64,000 nucleotides of DNA, from the NCBI RefSeq assembly GCF_026151205.1, contig NC_087072.1, forward strand, positions 15,887,669 through 15,951,668, read 5' to 3'. This stretch comes from Bolinopsis microptera. Taxonomy: Eukaryota; Ctenophora; Tentaculata; Lobata; Bolinopsidae. Made by a program: the position numbers and the translations under genes. The notes beneath the pieces are model-generated. The model ran no database searches. It saw nothing but the letters and a program-made list of their open reading frames with translations, and had not been told where the DNA came from. Of this stretch, positions 50,101 to 63,036 are shown piece by piece; positions within the stretch are counted from its first letter, which is position 1, and the number at the start of each line of letters is the position of its first letter.

Positions 50101-53100
50101 AACATATAAAAGTACACATTTTAACTCTAATTTATCAAGCCTCGATAAACCAGTAACCCGGGACGGTGGATTCCCAAAAGTGTCCAGCAAAAGAAATTCA
50201 TTCTTTAAAAAACAATTCTAAAAAAACTTCGAATCGCTGACATGGTAGATGGTCATCCACTATATAATAAAAAAACTGTGTACTCTGAAATCATAATATT
50301 ATATGTATGGAATAATATTGCCACACCAATTTCAAGTTCGTGACACACAATGAAAAAGTGATTTATTAATTGCCCAAACAACAGGATCTTCTTCAAAGAA
50401 TAACCCACTAGCTGATATCACATTTGCGGAGGTTATAACTAGTTTGGGTATGCAGTATCTAGACCGAGTTCGCTCGGAGCCTCCACTCTTGCTGATTGCC
50501 ATTTTATTTTGTATCCCAGTGGAGAATTTACTGTACCACTGTATCGTGTTCGATATCATTTTTTTCGAGCAGATGTAGAGAAAAGGGTCCGCTATGCAGT
50601 TTATGTAAAGGAACAGGACAGATATCTTCCTTGCATCAATCCCAACCCTGTCTTTGAAGACAAAGCAAATCAGTATGAAGGGGAGCCAAGATAAGAGGTT
50701 TACTGAGGTGATCATGAGGGTTCTAATAGCTAGAGCTGTGGTCTGGATCTGTCTCTGACTCCTCGCACTGCCAAAGGAGAACCGAAACTTTGTTATCTTC
50801 CAAATTATGCGAATGTAAGCGCCTATGTTGAAAAGAGTTGGAAGGACCATGAAAAGCAGGGTTGGTAGGTAGAGAAAGAGGAATAGGAAAGTTCTGTCCT
50901 GTGAGTATGGAGGAAGGGAACAACTGCAGGTGTCAGGGTTATAGTGGTAACTCTCAGAGTATTTGATGGAGAGCATGGTCCAGGCTACAACACCGTGGAA
51001 AATGGGTAGCAGCCAGAATACTACAATCAGCCTACAGATGAGGATACTGTGTGCACGTCTGTTCCCTCTGTACCTGCGATGTGGCACAGGGTCATTCAAC
51101 TTGAGTCATGGCAGGTAGCATTGTTATTATAATTAAATTGTTCAACTCAATCAAAGCACAACGGTATTAAGGTTCTCGTAAATATCGATTTAAAGCTTAC
51201 CTAAAAGGGCAGGTCACTGCAATCAGTCGATCAAAGGTGAGGGGTATAACAGCTAGAAAGTTGATGTGGGTCACCATAATCTGTATTGGAGGTACTAGAC
51301 TACAGAATACCCTTGCTATCTCTTCGGTTTGCATCCAGCATAGGGTTACTGAGTGATGAAAATGGCACTGATATTGGCTTAAAATTAAACACATATAGGA
51401 ATGTTTTTGGTTAAATACAGCGATGATTTCAAAAATATAAATCCTTGACCAGTGTCCACTTTTAAAACTTTATTAGCGGAATCTCCATTAATTAAAAATT
51501 TCAATGTTTTGACATGAAAATCTGTAAAATTTCATGGAATGTTATGAACCTTCCCGAACCTGGCAGTGAAATGGTAGTTGAAAAGCAAGCTATAAGAATG
51601 TCCGATCCTGCTTGATTTAGATAAGCCAAGTGGAATGTCTTCTTGTATTTCTTCTTCTGGACAAAGTAAACGCAAAGTGTGGTGTTGATGATTATTGAGG
51701 AGACTAGCATCACCATTTGTGTATATCCGTATACTTTGATCTTGGAGAGCTGAGCTTCCACCATCTCATCCTCAAACACCCTTTCAGTCATGTTAGAGTT
51801 AGACATCCTGCGATTTTCTGGTTTTTTATTTTGGTATAATTGTACAATTGTGATATCGAGTTACTCGAGTTGAGTACACGAATTCCGAATATATTGCTGC
51901 CATAAAGCGCAAATAAACCAAGAATAAACTGCAAGGATAGGATATGTAGTTAAAAACAGCAATTATAGTGACCGCTTATACCACGCTAGACCCTGGTTAA
52001 AGTTTGAGGTTGTAGTTAACAACCGCAACAAAATAGTGAAAGTGAAAGCGAAAGTGATGACAAATAGATACTGATGGTGGATATATTCTTTAGAAATTGC
52101 CAGGTCAATGCGAGAATATTATAGAACTTGATGAATGAGGATGACTGATGAGTGATGAGTGATGCATCATAATCTCCCTAAAAGCCTTACAACCATGTTA
52201 TTTATAGTGAATACTTACATGATTTATGAACGTTACAATCAGTTGAGATCACTATGATTAACATATCCCATACAATAAATTATTTTTGCTTTATAGGCTT
52301 ATAAAGCCTGGTAAAAGATCGGTAAATTGCTTTTAAAAGTTCGTTGAGTGCATTTTCCCCAACAATAGAAATTTATTAGAACTTAATGAATGATGATGAG
52401 TGATGGAATAAAAACTCTTACAATCTAAAAGCCTTACAACCATGTTAGAAGTCGTTTACTTTAAGTTCTGTTCTTGCGTTGGGGTGACTCCTAACTTAGT
52501 TTTGTCAGTACCAAGTACGATCGTTGATCAAGCAATAAACAATAGTCAACAAACAATAACACGTCCAGAACTTATCTTGACCACAACACCTAGTTGTATA
52601 CGAATATGAGAGATTGTCTCTAGAACTAACTGATCTAAATTCTAATCGTCCTTATAAACAGTAAACCACGAGATAACCAAACTCCTGCAACCGCGATATT
52701 GGTAACGCATCTAGGTACTACTCGCCAGCCACACTACGTCATAGCTCACATGGAGACTACTTGTTATTCACGTTTTAAACAAGTAGACTCTGCGTGCGCC
52801 TCCTGATCCTTTATTCTTTAAAATAAGCGTTTAGTTGAACAATTCGGTAGAAATTACTTTAAAATAATGTGTTTAGTTGAACAATCGGTTGAAAATTTCT
52901 TTAAAATAAGTGTTTAGTTGAACAATTCGGTAGGAAATTTCTTTAAAATAAGGTTTTAGTTGAAACAATTCGGTAGAAGAATTTTCTTTAAAAATAAGTG
53001 TTTAGTTAGACAATTCGAAGAAATTTCTTTAAAATAAGTGTTTAGTTTGAACAATTCGAGGAAAATTTCTTTTAAAAATAGATTTTAAGTGAACAATTCG

Positions 53101-56100
53101 GTAGAAATTTCTTTAAAATAAGTGTTTAGTTGAACAATTCGGTAGGAATTTCTTTAAAATATGCGTTTAGTTGAACAATTCGGTAGGGAAATTTCTTTAA
53201 AATATGTGTTTTAGTTGCACAATTCGTTAGAAATTTCTTTAAAAATACAAGCGTTTGTTGAACAATTCGGTAGAAAATTTGCTTTTAAAATAAGTGTTTT
53301 TTTGAACAATTCGGTAGAAATTTCTTTAAAATAAGCGTTAGTTGAACAATTCGGTAGAAATTTTCTTTAAATAAGTGTTTACTTTGAACAATTTCGTGAA
53401 ATTCTTTAAATATGTTTACGCTGAACAACTTCCGGTGAGAAATTCATCTTACAAATAAGTGTATTCATTGAAACAATCCGCTAGAACAATCTTTAAGATA
53501 GCGTTTGTTGAACATTCGGTAAAATTTCTTAAAAAAGTTTAGTCTGAACAATTGTAGAATTTCTTATAAATAACTGTAGTTGACAATTCGTAGAAATTAC
53601 GATATTAAAACAACTGTTTGATTGAACATTCGGTAAAATTTCTTTAAAAAGCGTTAAGTTGAACAATCGGAGCCAATCTCTAAATAGCGTGTGTGCAACA
53701 ATTCGTCAGAAATCTCTTTAACAGTGTTGTAGTTGAACAATTCCGTAAGAGACATTTCTTAAAAAAACGCGTTATTACAATCGGTCGAAAGGTTTTTCAA
53801 ATATAGCGTTGTAATTTGAACAATCGGTAGATTTCTTAAATAGGGCGTGTTGGGTGGGAACATTCGGTAGAATTCTTAAAATCGATAGCACAATAAGTAT
53901 TAATGTAAAATTTCTGAATTTAAATATTTGAACTAAGTGGCGCCTAAAAGCGTAGGTATAGAGGCATATGTGGAAGTTAGTGACGATGTGACGTATATGT
54001 GTAAATGACAAACTATCCGCAATTCCCGAAAATTATAAAATTCGTCATTATGGATGCACATAATCGAAATGCGATAGTTTAGAGTAACTTATTTCTTGGT
54101 TTTTTTTTGTTATTTTTTTGCAGAACGAATAAGAAACAAAGTTTTTTGTTGTCCAATTATAGTGGCCTGTTAACACTGATAAAGCATAATTTCAATGTGC
54201 CCACAGTGCATTCCTTCATATGATGTTATTAAAATCGATCAATTAAACAATTAAACATTCGTGGATTTGTAATTATCCTTACATTCTTCATTTGGCCGAA
54301 AAATCGTAAAATACGTATAATTAATACGATCACACATCACAGTGATTGACCATTCTCGATGTGTTAAAGAGTAACGTCCTCGAGTATAAACAAGATAGTA
54401 ACACGTTATTTTACAATGTATTTTTACAGATTGTAATAGACCAAGTTATCTTTCGATTCTCAACCGACGCTAAGAACAGCCCATAACGTTAACGATTAAA
54501 TCTAGCAGTTCAACGAATAGACTGGAGAGGGAAGGAAAGTTATCATTTGATGTATTTTGGATAATTTCAAGACAGTATTAATTAAAAATTATTTATAACA
54601 CATAGGCTCAGTGTTATGAAATAATCCATCAAATCTCTAATTATCAATACAATGTTGAGTCGAACAGATACCAAATTTTATACTTAGTGTACACTATACT
54701 CTATATATACTACGTCTTGGGTGTCAGAATTAACAAATATTGCCTTGTGATGGTTTTTAATCCACGTGGAAATTTGTTGCCCATTCTATAAAAATGAATC
54801 GGTGCTTAAAAGAAAACGAAAAAACTGACAGATTAGTCGCCTTCGTCCTTGGTATGGTATTAATTTTGACTAAACTTTCGTGGTACTCATATAGTTAAAA
54901 TCAAAATTCTTCCTATACCAGTTAAAACGAACCCTAAGCTTAACATTTGAGTTGTAGCAACACCGCATATAATACAATATGATTTTATGATAGCAAATGA
55001 GCGATCGATGTCTGATCGGTTGCCTTTGTGCGTTTGACATATGCAGCATGGAGAGAGTCAATTGAACCCTTATGAATTAAACACTCAGTTGGCTTTGAAG
55101 ATCTTTCTCCTAAAGTGCCACAACATAGTACTTTTAACAAGTCATTAAACTCATATGTGAATGAACGTTACATCATTTTGAGATGGCGACTAAGTAACTT
55201 ATCTGGTAAAAGGATCGGTAAATTGCTTTTAAAAGTTCGTTGAGTGCATTTTCCCCAACAATAGAAATTTATTAGAACTTAATGAATGATGATGAGTGAT
55301 GGAATACAAACTCTTACAATCTAAAAGCCTTACAACCATGTTAGAAGTCGTTTACTTTAAGTTCTGTTCTTGCGTTGGGGTGACTCCTAACTTAGTTTTG
55401 TCAGTACCAAGTACGATCGTTGATCGAGCAATAAACAATAGTCAACAAACAATAACACGTCCAGAACTTATCTTGACCACAACACCTAGTTGTATACGAA
55501 TATGAGAGATTGTCTCTAGAACTAACTGATCTAAATTCTAATCGTCCTTATAAACAGTAAACCACGAGATAACCAAACTCCTGCAACCGCGATATTGGTA
55601 ACGCATCTAGGTACTACTCGCCAGCCACACTACGTCATAGCTCACATGGAGACTACTTGTTATTCACGTTTTAAACAAGTAGACTCTGCGTGCGCCTCCT
55701 GATCCTTTATTCTTTAAAATAAGTGTTTAGTTGAACAATTCGGTAGAAATTTCTTTAAAATAAGTGTTTAGTTGAACAATTCGGTAGAAATTTCTTTAAA
55801 ATAAGTGTTTAGTTGAACAATTCGGTAGAAATTTCTTTATAATAAGCGTTTAGTTGAACAATTCGGTAGAAATTTCTTTAAAATAAGTGTTTAGTTGAAC
55901 AATTCGGTAGAAATTTCTTTAAAATAAGTGTTTAGTTGAACAATTCGGTAGAAATTTCTTTAAAATAAGTGTTTAGTTGAACAATTCGGTAGAAATTTCT
56001 TTAAAATAAGTGTTTAGTTGAACAATTCGGTAGAAATTTCTTTAAAATAAGCGTTTAGTTGAACAATTCGGTAGAAATTTCTTTAAAATAAGTGTTTAGT

Positions 56101-58550
56101 TGAACAATTCGGTAGAAATTTCTTTAAAATAAGCGTTTAGTTGAACAATTCGGTAGAAATTTCTTTAAAATAAGTGTTTAGTTGAACAATTCGGTAGAAA
56201 TTTCTTTAAAATAAGCGTTTAGTTGAACAATTCGGTAGAAATTTCTTTAAAATAAGTGTTTAGTTGAACAATTCGGTAGAAATTTCTTTAAAATAAGCGT
56301 TTAGTTGAACAATTCGGTAGAAATTTCTTTAAAATAAGTGTTTAGTTGAACAATTCGGTAGAAATTTCTTTAAAATAAGCGTTTAGTTGAACAATTCGGT
56401 AGAAATTTCTTTAAAATAAGTGTTTAGTTGAACAATTCGGTAGAAATTTCTTTAAAATAAGCGTTTAGTTGAACAATTCGGTAGAAATTTCTTTAAAATA
56501 AGTGTTTAGTTGAACAATTCGGTAGAAATTTCTTTAAAATAAGCGTTTAGTTGAACAATTCGGTAGAAATTTCTTTAAAATAAGCGTTTAGTTGAACAAT
56601 TCGGTAGAAATTTCTTTAAAATAAGTGTTTAGTTGAACAATTCGGTAGAAATTTCTTTAAAATAAGTGTTTAGTTGAACAATTCGGTAGAAATTTCTTTA
56701 AAATAAGTGTTTAGTTGAACAATTCGGTAGAAATTTCTTTAAAATAAGCGTTTAGTTGAACAATTCGGTAGAAATTTCTTTAAAATAAGTGTTTAGTTGA
56801 ACAATTCGGTAGAAATTTCTTTAAAATAAGTGTTTAGTTGAACAATTCGGTAGAAATTTCTTTAAAATAAGTGTTTAGTTGAACAATTCGGTAGAAATTT
56901 CTTTAAAATAAGCGTTTAGTTGAACAATTCGGTAGAAATTTCTTTAAAATAAGTGTTTAGTTGAACAATTCGGTAGAAATTTCTTTAAAATAAGCGTTTA
57001 GTTGAACAATTCGGTAGAAATTTCTTTAAAATAAGTGTTTAGTTGAACAATTCGGTAGAAATTTCTTTAAAATAAGCGTTTAGTTGAACAATTCGGTAGA
57101 AATTTCTTTAAAATAAGTGTTTAGTTGAACAATTCGGTAGAAATTTCTTTAAAATAAGCGTTTAGTTGAACAATTCGGTAGAAATTTCTTTAAAATAAGT
57201 GTTTAGTTGAACAATTCGGTAGAAATTTCTTTAAAATAAGCGTTTAGTTGAACAATTCGGTAGAAATTTCTTTAAAATAAGTGTTTAGTTGAACAATTCG
57301 GTAGAAATTTCTTTAAAATAAGCGTTTAGTTGAACAATTCGGTAGAAATTTCTTTAAAATAAGCGTTTAGTTGAACAATTCGGTAGAAATTTCTTTAAAA
57401 TAAGTGTTTAGTTGAACAATTCGGTAGAAATTTCTTTAAAATAAGCGTTTAGTTGAACAATTCGGTAGAAATTTCTTTAAAATAAGTGTTTAGTTGAACA
57501 ATTCGGTAGAAATTTCTTTAAAATAAGCGTTTAGTTGAACAATTCGGTAGAAATTTCTTTAAAATAAGCGTTTAGTTGAACAATTCGGTAGAAATTTCTT
57601 TATAATAAGCGTTTAGTTGAACAATTCGGTAGAAATTTCTTTAAAATAAGCGTTTAGTTGAACAATTCGGTAGAAATTTCTTTAAAATTCGATACGGCCA
57701 CTATAAGTATAAATGTACAAATTTTCTGAATTTAAAATATTTGAACGTAAGTGGCTACATAAAAGCCGTATCGTGTATAGAGGCCATATCGTGGCAGTTT
57801 AGTGACCGTATCGTGACCGTATAGTGACTGTATAATGACCAAACCTAATCCGTCAATTTCCCGAAAATTTTATAAATTCGTCATTAATTGGATGCACAAT
57901 AAATCGAAATTAGCGATAGTTTTAGAGCTAAGCTTTATTTTCTTGGTTTTTTTTTTGTTATTTTTTGTTGCAGAACGAATAAGAACAAATGTTATTTATT
58001 TGCTTCATTATGAGTGGCCTTGTGAATGATAAAGCAATAATTTCATGTGCCACGACAGTGCATTCCTTAGAATATTGTTATTAAAATCGTAATTAAACAA
58101 CTTAAACATTCGGTGGAATTTGTAATATTCATTAAATTCGTATTGGCCGAAAAATTCGTAAAATACGTATAATTATACAACACACAGTCACAGTGATCAC
58201 TTCTCTCAGTGTGTTATAGAGTAACGTCTCGAGTTATAAACATGTTAGTAACATCGGTAATTTACACATGTTTCTTTTTCAGATTGTAATAGACCAAAGT
58301 TTCTTCGATTCTCAACCGACGCAAGAAACAGCACCCATAGACGTTAAGAAAACTCCTAGAGTTCAACGAAAAGAACGAAGGGAAAGGAGAAAGTCTATCA
58401 TCTTGGTAATTTTGATATTTAGAACACCGTATTAATTTTCAAAAATTATTTTTTCACATAAGGCTCATGATAATGAAATAATCCCAGTTATCAAATCTTA
58501 ATAGATCAATCACAATGTTGATCGGAACATACAAAATTTTATTAATAGTG

Positions 58551-58584
<34 letters not shown>

Positions 58585-61500
58585 GCGTGGTGGTCAGAAT
58601 TAACAAATATTTTGCCTTTTTTGTTTTTTAAATCCACTGTTTGGAAATTTGTTCCCATTCTATAAAAATGAAATCCGGTGCTAAGAAAAAACTGAAAAAA
58701 AACTGATCCAGACTCTAGTCGCCTCCGTCCTGTGGTTAATACTTTGATAAAACTTTCGATGCGTCTCATTACATAGTTAAAATAAAATTCTTCCTTTACC
58801 AGGTTAACAGAACGCAACCTTAAACATTTTGCACCGAATATAATTACAAATATGCTATTTTATTGACTGAATACATAATGGAGCCGATCTGTATGTGATC
58901 CCGGTTGCCTTTGTGACGTTGACATATAGCACGGGAGAGAGTCAATTGAACCCCTTTGAATTAAACACTCAGTCTGGCCCTTTGTAAGATTTTCTCACTA
59001 GTGCCACAAATAAGTACCTATTTAAACAAGCAGTTAAACTGCCGATATGGTGAAATGAACGTTAGATCAACTTTTAGGATTGGGCGACTAAGGTAAACGT
59101 TTGAAGTGAATACCACTTATTTTCTTAGTTGGAAGCTGGAAGGTGTGTCTGATACGGCAAGGTGTAGCTACGGTGAAGAACACCTACTTCAGCTTACAGA
59201 CTATGTCATTCTTATGCGAGATAGCAGAGTCACATCATGGCCAAAACAAGTAGGCTTGAAGCATAAAAACTTATACCTCAAGGGGGCAAAACTTCGAAAA
59301 AGAGAGCTGGATAGTTGGCCACTTGGGATTGGCTAGTTTTTTGCTACGTTCAATGTAAATCGTCTAGTCAACAAGACAGTTGAAGTTCCGGCGCACCCTA
59401 CTGATGAGGACGTTGATATCTCTTTTCTTCAGCAGACTTTTCTTAAGAAGATCTTAAGTTGATACTGCAAAGCAGGGGTGTGCGCAGGGGGGAGGCGATG
59501 CAAAGCTACATGATACGTGGCTGGAACCATCGTAGTGGTGGAGGAATAGTGATGATCTTAAATAAGAATCCCAAGTTGACAACAATTATTGTAGAGTCAA
59601 GAGGTATAAATCTTATCAAGTCATGGAAGTTGTTGAAACCAATAGTGGGATAATCAGACTTATTAGTAGTTTATTATAGACCACCTTACACCAAGATTCT
59701 ACCTGGCACTCTTGGTTTAAGAATGCCAGGTAGACTTATTGTCACTTCTTAGAAGAATTCAGTGAATAGTCGAAAGACCTAAAGATCTTTATCCTGCAAA
59801 TTTTCTTGCCCTTTTAGATCAGTTTGGTTTCATTCAATGTGTACTACTGGAAAGAACTCGCCAAAAATGAAGTAACACTAGACCTCGTGATAACAACCAA
59901 AGACTCTCTAAATTCCATCAGTATTGTAGAATCTGCGACTAGATCAGATCATTTTGTTGTTAAATTTGTAGTGTCAGTGAGCCTGAAGGCCTCTGTAAAC
60001 GATACTAGGGTGATAAAGTGCTATGATTTAAATAGTGTTGTGTTTGAGGATTTCAAAGCGGATAATCTGGATTTAGAGCTCTGTTAAGGAGATGGTGCTC
60101 TGCAGTTAATATGTACAATAGTATTATCTTGGAATTAATGGACTGTCCTGTGGTAAGTAAGAAGATGAAGAGTGAAGAAAAATATAAGCCTTAGATGGAT
60201 CAGGAGCTTAAGGCCTCACAGAGGCAGAGGTGATCAGAAGAAAGATCGTAGAGAATCTATGCTAGTGAAAGATCCGTCGAAAAAATACAATTTTTGAATT
60301 GAGTTAGTAGTTAGTACCTCTGTGTTTATAGCAGTGTGATATTTAGTTAGCCATTAATCTATTTATTTAGCCCCCCATTTGAATACGTAACTTTAATTCA
60401 ATGTGTCGCCGTCGATATTTTCATATCTCATGCTGCTTACACTAGGTTAGTATAATAATGTAGAAAGGTAAAATAGGAGGTTGTGTATTTCAAATCTGGC
60501 GCGGTTGCCATTGCCATAATTAAAACTGTTAATGGTTTGTAGCAGCACCAGTAACCACTAAAAATCTCTCCTATTTACTCACTTCACCTCTACCCCAGGT
60601 AGATCATCCGGACGCAAAGGATCCGTCAATAAGAGTGGTGAGTCCAGAGAGCGGTACGGTGATAAGCGAGTCCACCATGATACTTCAGCAGATGCTGCAT
60701 GACGAGGGCTTTTCGGAGAGTGACCTTGATTTTAGGTACTTAATTTTAGGGATACTCGATCGGTGTTGAGATGTGCTTGATTAACATTAGATTCACAACA
60801 TAATCTTTTATCCCGCTGGGGTCGTACTAATATTAATTCATGCTCCCTGAAATAGGAAAACTTTTGAAATGGGAAACAAATTCGGCTGTAAGAAATAGGA
60901 AATGTTTCCAATTTCAGAGACCGCAGAGAGTTTTCAAGTTAAACATTCTAGAGAAAGTAATTAGGATTTAAAATGGCATTTCGTCAGTAACCACTTAACT
61001 ATGAAATTATAACTTTGATATAGTTAATAGATAGTGGCACTTCAACCAAATCTTTTTTAAATAGAGTTGTTGCTTCCCTAATTTCTTAACTTCTTAGGCG
61101 GTACTAATTACAGCTTTCGTCGAAATAAAATTTGATTATCGACACCACCATAGCATTCGAACAACGCCGCAATATTCGATAATGCGTCGGGTGACGTCTC
61201 GCCACCTCCAATACGATACTTAGCCTTAGCCTTGACTTTATAACTACATCTTAACGTAACCCTGATTACCAAATCCTAACTAGTGACCAACTAGGTCAAC
61301 AATTTCCCACCGGGCCAAACCGGATTCAACGATTAAATATTCAGTTGATCCGACCAGATCCGAAGCTCGTGAAATCATCTTTAGTTAGTATAATTAAATA
61401 AGTAATGCAGACATTTCTAGATTTCTGTCAATTTCTGGTAACTGAAATTAAAATAGCAAAAAAATATGTCTGACTTCTCCCTGTCTTGCTAACCCGGGAT

Positions 61501-63036
61501 GCCACGTATCTTTAAATACCAAGCCTAACGACCATTACTCATTATAAATAGCGGATAGCCACTGCATACAAACTGCAGAGTCCCTACTATTCGGTTAAAT
61601 AGTTAAACAGTTAAATTAATAAACATAAACAGCGTAGTTGTGTGTAAGGATGTTTAGGGGAAGTGGATTGTGGAACGTTTTAGATTCAAAGAAGTGTCAT
61701 GAGACATACGTCACGACGCTCCATTCGGAAAGTGATCCCCTCCCTGTACTCCTATATAAAACATGATCAGAATAAGCCGGCGAACAAATTAATTTCGATT
61801 TTTAATTTTGTTAAATGCTGATCAGGGTCCAACTGAATTTGAAGATGAAACCAGATGAACAGGTTCCAGATTACAGTACGGTGGTGTTTACTCAAGAGGG
61901 TAGAGAGTACGGTGGATTATTTGATACTCTCTTTACCATGGACACTACTATGTATATTCGCATGAATCTTTCAACTTTTGGAGATGTATCAAAGCCTTCA
62001 ATAACATTGCATCTTTGATATGACTCATTGATATGAGCATTGAGCATCGAACTAATTGACCAATGACCGTTAAATAATGACAAAACAACTATATCGGTGC
62101 TTTTTATACAAAGTTACAACGAATTCTTCATGTTATGCATCCTTGATACATGTTTCGTATCCAAATACGGCGGCGCGCGCTTCGCGCGCGAAAAGTGGCA
62201 TGCAACGTATGTCAAATGCATCCTGGGTTTGGACAGGATATGACCCGTTTAAAATATTTCCATCGTGTTACATTACATAATTCTGAAACATATTATATTT
62301 ACAATAAATTATGCAATCACAACATTATAATCAACAAAATAAATTTAATCGCAGAATCTCAGATACTAGTAATCATGAATTAAGCACAAAAAAAAACAAT
62401 TAAACAAGCAATAAATGCCTATACATTCCCCTCATGTGATTAAAATGCAGGGCTTCGTGAGAGGAAATAGACTGAAGCTTATATATTTAGAACAAAATCA
62501 GCAATTAAATTAAGTTATTATACATAGGCATTACTAAGTTTATCGATGTTTCAGTGTATAACTCCGCGTTTGTGTCCATGGTATACCAGGCTGTATGTGT
62601 TTTCTACCGTACCCCCATCTACCCGAAATCAGAGTCCAGACTGTGTAGTTTAGGACCAATAATTTCCAGACCATGCTCCCTGGACCGATCTTCTGTCTTA
62701 ATCCTAACCTTATAATTCCATAAACAAAAATCTCATTTGGAATGTTAGAGTGTCAAATGTCGAGGGGTGAAATGTTTGCCTCACACAATGCTGCAAAATT
62801 TATGATACATAGCGAGCTGCTAACTTGTCCCATCTCGATTTCAGCCCGAGCATGCCACCATTTCGCCAACTATTCCTCTGGATGCAGCGATGTGGAAAAT
62901 GTATCGTACATAAATGATTATATTAACAGTTAATTCTGTGATGTGTATTAAACCTGACCCTTTCAGTTTTGAAGACGATGAGCTGAATGATTCTGAGCTG
63001 GAAAATGTAGGAGCATCCTTTCTCTCCGACCCTGAC
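44185..63036 (+). CDS. Acidic, Ser/Asp/Glu-rich protein, 3' end beyond window
   Basis: The first exon starts at 44185 just after an in-frame TAA. The ATG-started frame is open to 45423, but splicing from a phase-1 donor is needed to continue; candidates are 44929, 45268 (GGTG/GTAAGG, strongest) or 45394. Further exons in phase are 45711-45811, 47289 or 47295-47348, 48639-48698, 60599-60735 and 62967-63036. The product is strongly acidic and probably disordered. It has a tandem repeat of MDSVTDQDISAATREDLE type (two copies near 45020-45160) and one more ordered-looking block, LQFSGQPYAVIGGKIFPFDI. A basic exon (PNSPNPRRNIVRRKSCAD) precedes further acidic exons. No family recognised. An antisense GPCR gene lies in the ~12-kb intron 48699-60598. 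Confidence 0.65.
49133..49165 (+). repeat. 9-bp tandem repeat
   Basis: About three and a half copies of TTACATCCG. Confidence 0.85.
49224..49340 (+). repeat. 12-13-bp tandem repeat
   Basis: About nine copies of AACAGGAATTA with single-base length variation. Confidence 0.85.
50332..51806 (-). CDS. Rhodopsin-like (class A) G protein-coupled receptor
   Basis: Three exons, 51806-51560, 51348-51201 and 51073-50332, join in phases 1 and 2 to give 378 residues. The N-terminus has an NMT glycosylation sequon. TM1 is about residues 29-50; TM2 contains LAYLNQAGSDILIA; a Cys (residue 98) opens TM3, which ends DRLIAV at 122-127, in place of DRY. The second intracellular loop (CPFRYRGNRR) restores the usual order only when the third exon begins at 51073. 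TM4-TM7 follow, with SWLPFILICF in TM6 and an NCIADPFLY version of NPxxY in TM7. The tail is Ser/Arg-rich and about 75 residues. The ligand cannot be read from the sequence. The gene is nested antisense inside an intron of the acidic-protein gene. Confidence 0.9.
52312..55190 (+). repeat. Duplicated segment, copy 1 (degenerate)
   Basis: The sequence from GGTAAAAGATCGGTAAATTG onward is repeated at 55203-59093 over the entire length: a ~500-bp unique leader, a 41-bp array, and a ~1.3-kb trailer. The leaders are almost identical; the arrays and trailers differ by many single-base insertions and deletions. Confidence 0.85.
52815..53880 (+). repeat. Degenerate 41-bp repeat array (~26 units)
   Basis: Same unit as the 55703 array, but with indels in nearly every unit, increasing after about 53390. 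Confidence 0.85.
55703..57688 (+). repeat. Near-perfect 41-bp array, 48 units, two alternating types
   Basis: The unit is TTTAGTTGAACAATTCGGTA followed by GAAATTTCTTTAAAATAAGYG. The only common variable base is Y (T or C). Long stretches alternate T and C, making an 82-bp higher-order period; elsewhere TTTC blocks repeat. Two units share a TATAATAAGCG variant (near 55840 and 57602). Confidence 0.95.
58550..58584 (+). repeat. TAC trinucleotide microsatellite
   Basis: About eleven TAC units. Confidence 0.95.
59335..60087 (+). pseudogene. Decayed LINE endonuclease (EEP/APE type)
   Basis: Fragments in three frames follow the order of a non-LTR retrotransposon endonuclease. FATFNVNRLVNKTVE then DVDISFLQQTFLK are the N-terminal and LQE-like motifs. 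SGGGIVMILNKNP is the GGG block, VVYYRPPYTKILPG is the YRPP block, and TLDLVITT, then SATRSDHFVVKFVV, is the C-terminal LDLV and SDH motif. Stops and frame changes separate them. The reverse transcriptase part is absent. CR1/L2/Jockey-like clades share these motifs, so the clade is not assigned. Confidence 0.75.
60736..62966. other. Intron of the acidic gene, no further gene seen
   Basis: AT-rich. A 67-codon frame at 61815-62018 has no recognised domain. Contains the GC hairpin at 62171-62190. Confidence 0.45.
62171..62190. other. Isolated CG hairpin
   Basis: CGCGCGCTTCGCGCGCG is a self-complementary all-CpG stem in otherwise AT-rich DNA. Confidence 0.8.

Larger units (their letters stand above)
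55203..59093 (+). repeat. Duplicated segment, copy 2
   Basis: Second copy of the 52312-55190 segment, longer because its array has 48 units. Its trailer contains a (TAC)n tract at 58550-58584 that is much shorter and altered in copy 1. Confidence 0.85.

Noticed and set aside
58542-58817. Minus-strand frame with poly-Val
   Set aside because: The Val run is the TAC microsatellite read in reverse; no gene support.
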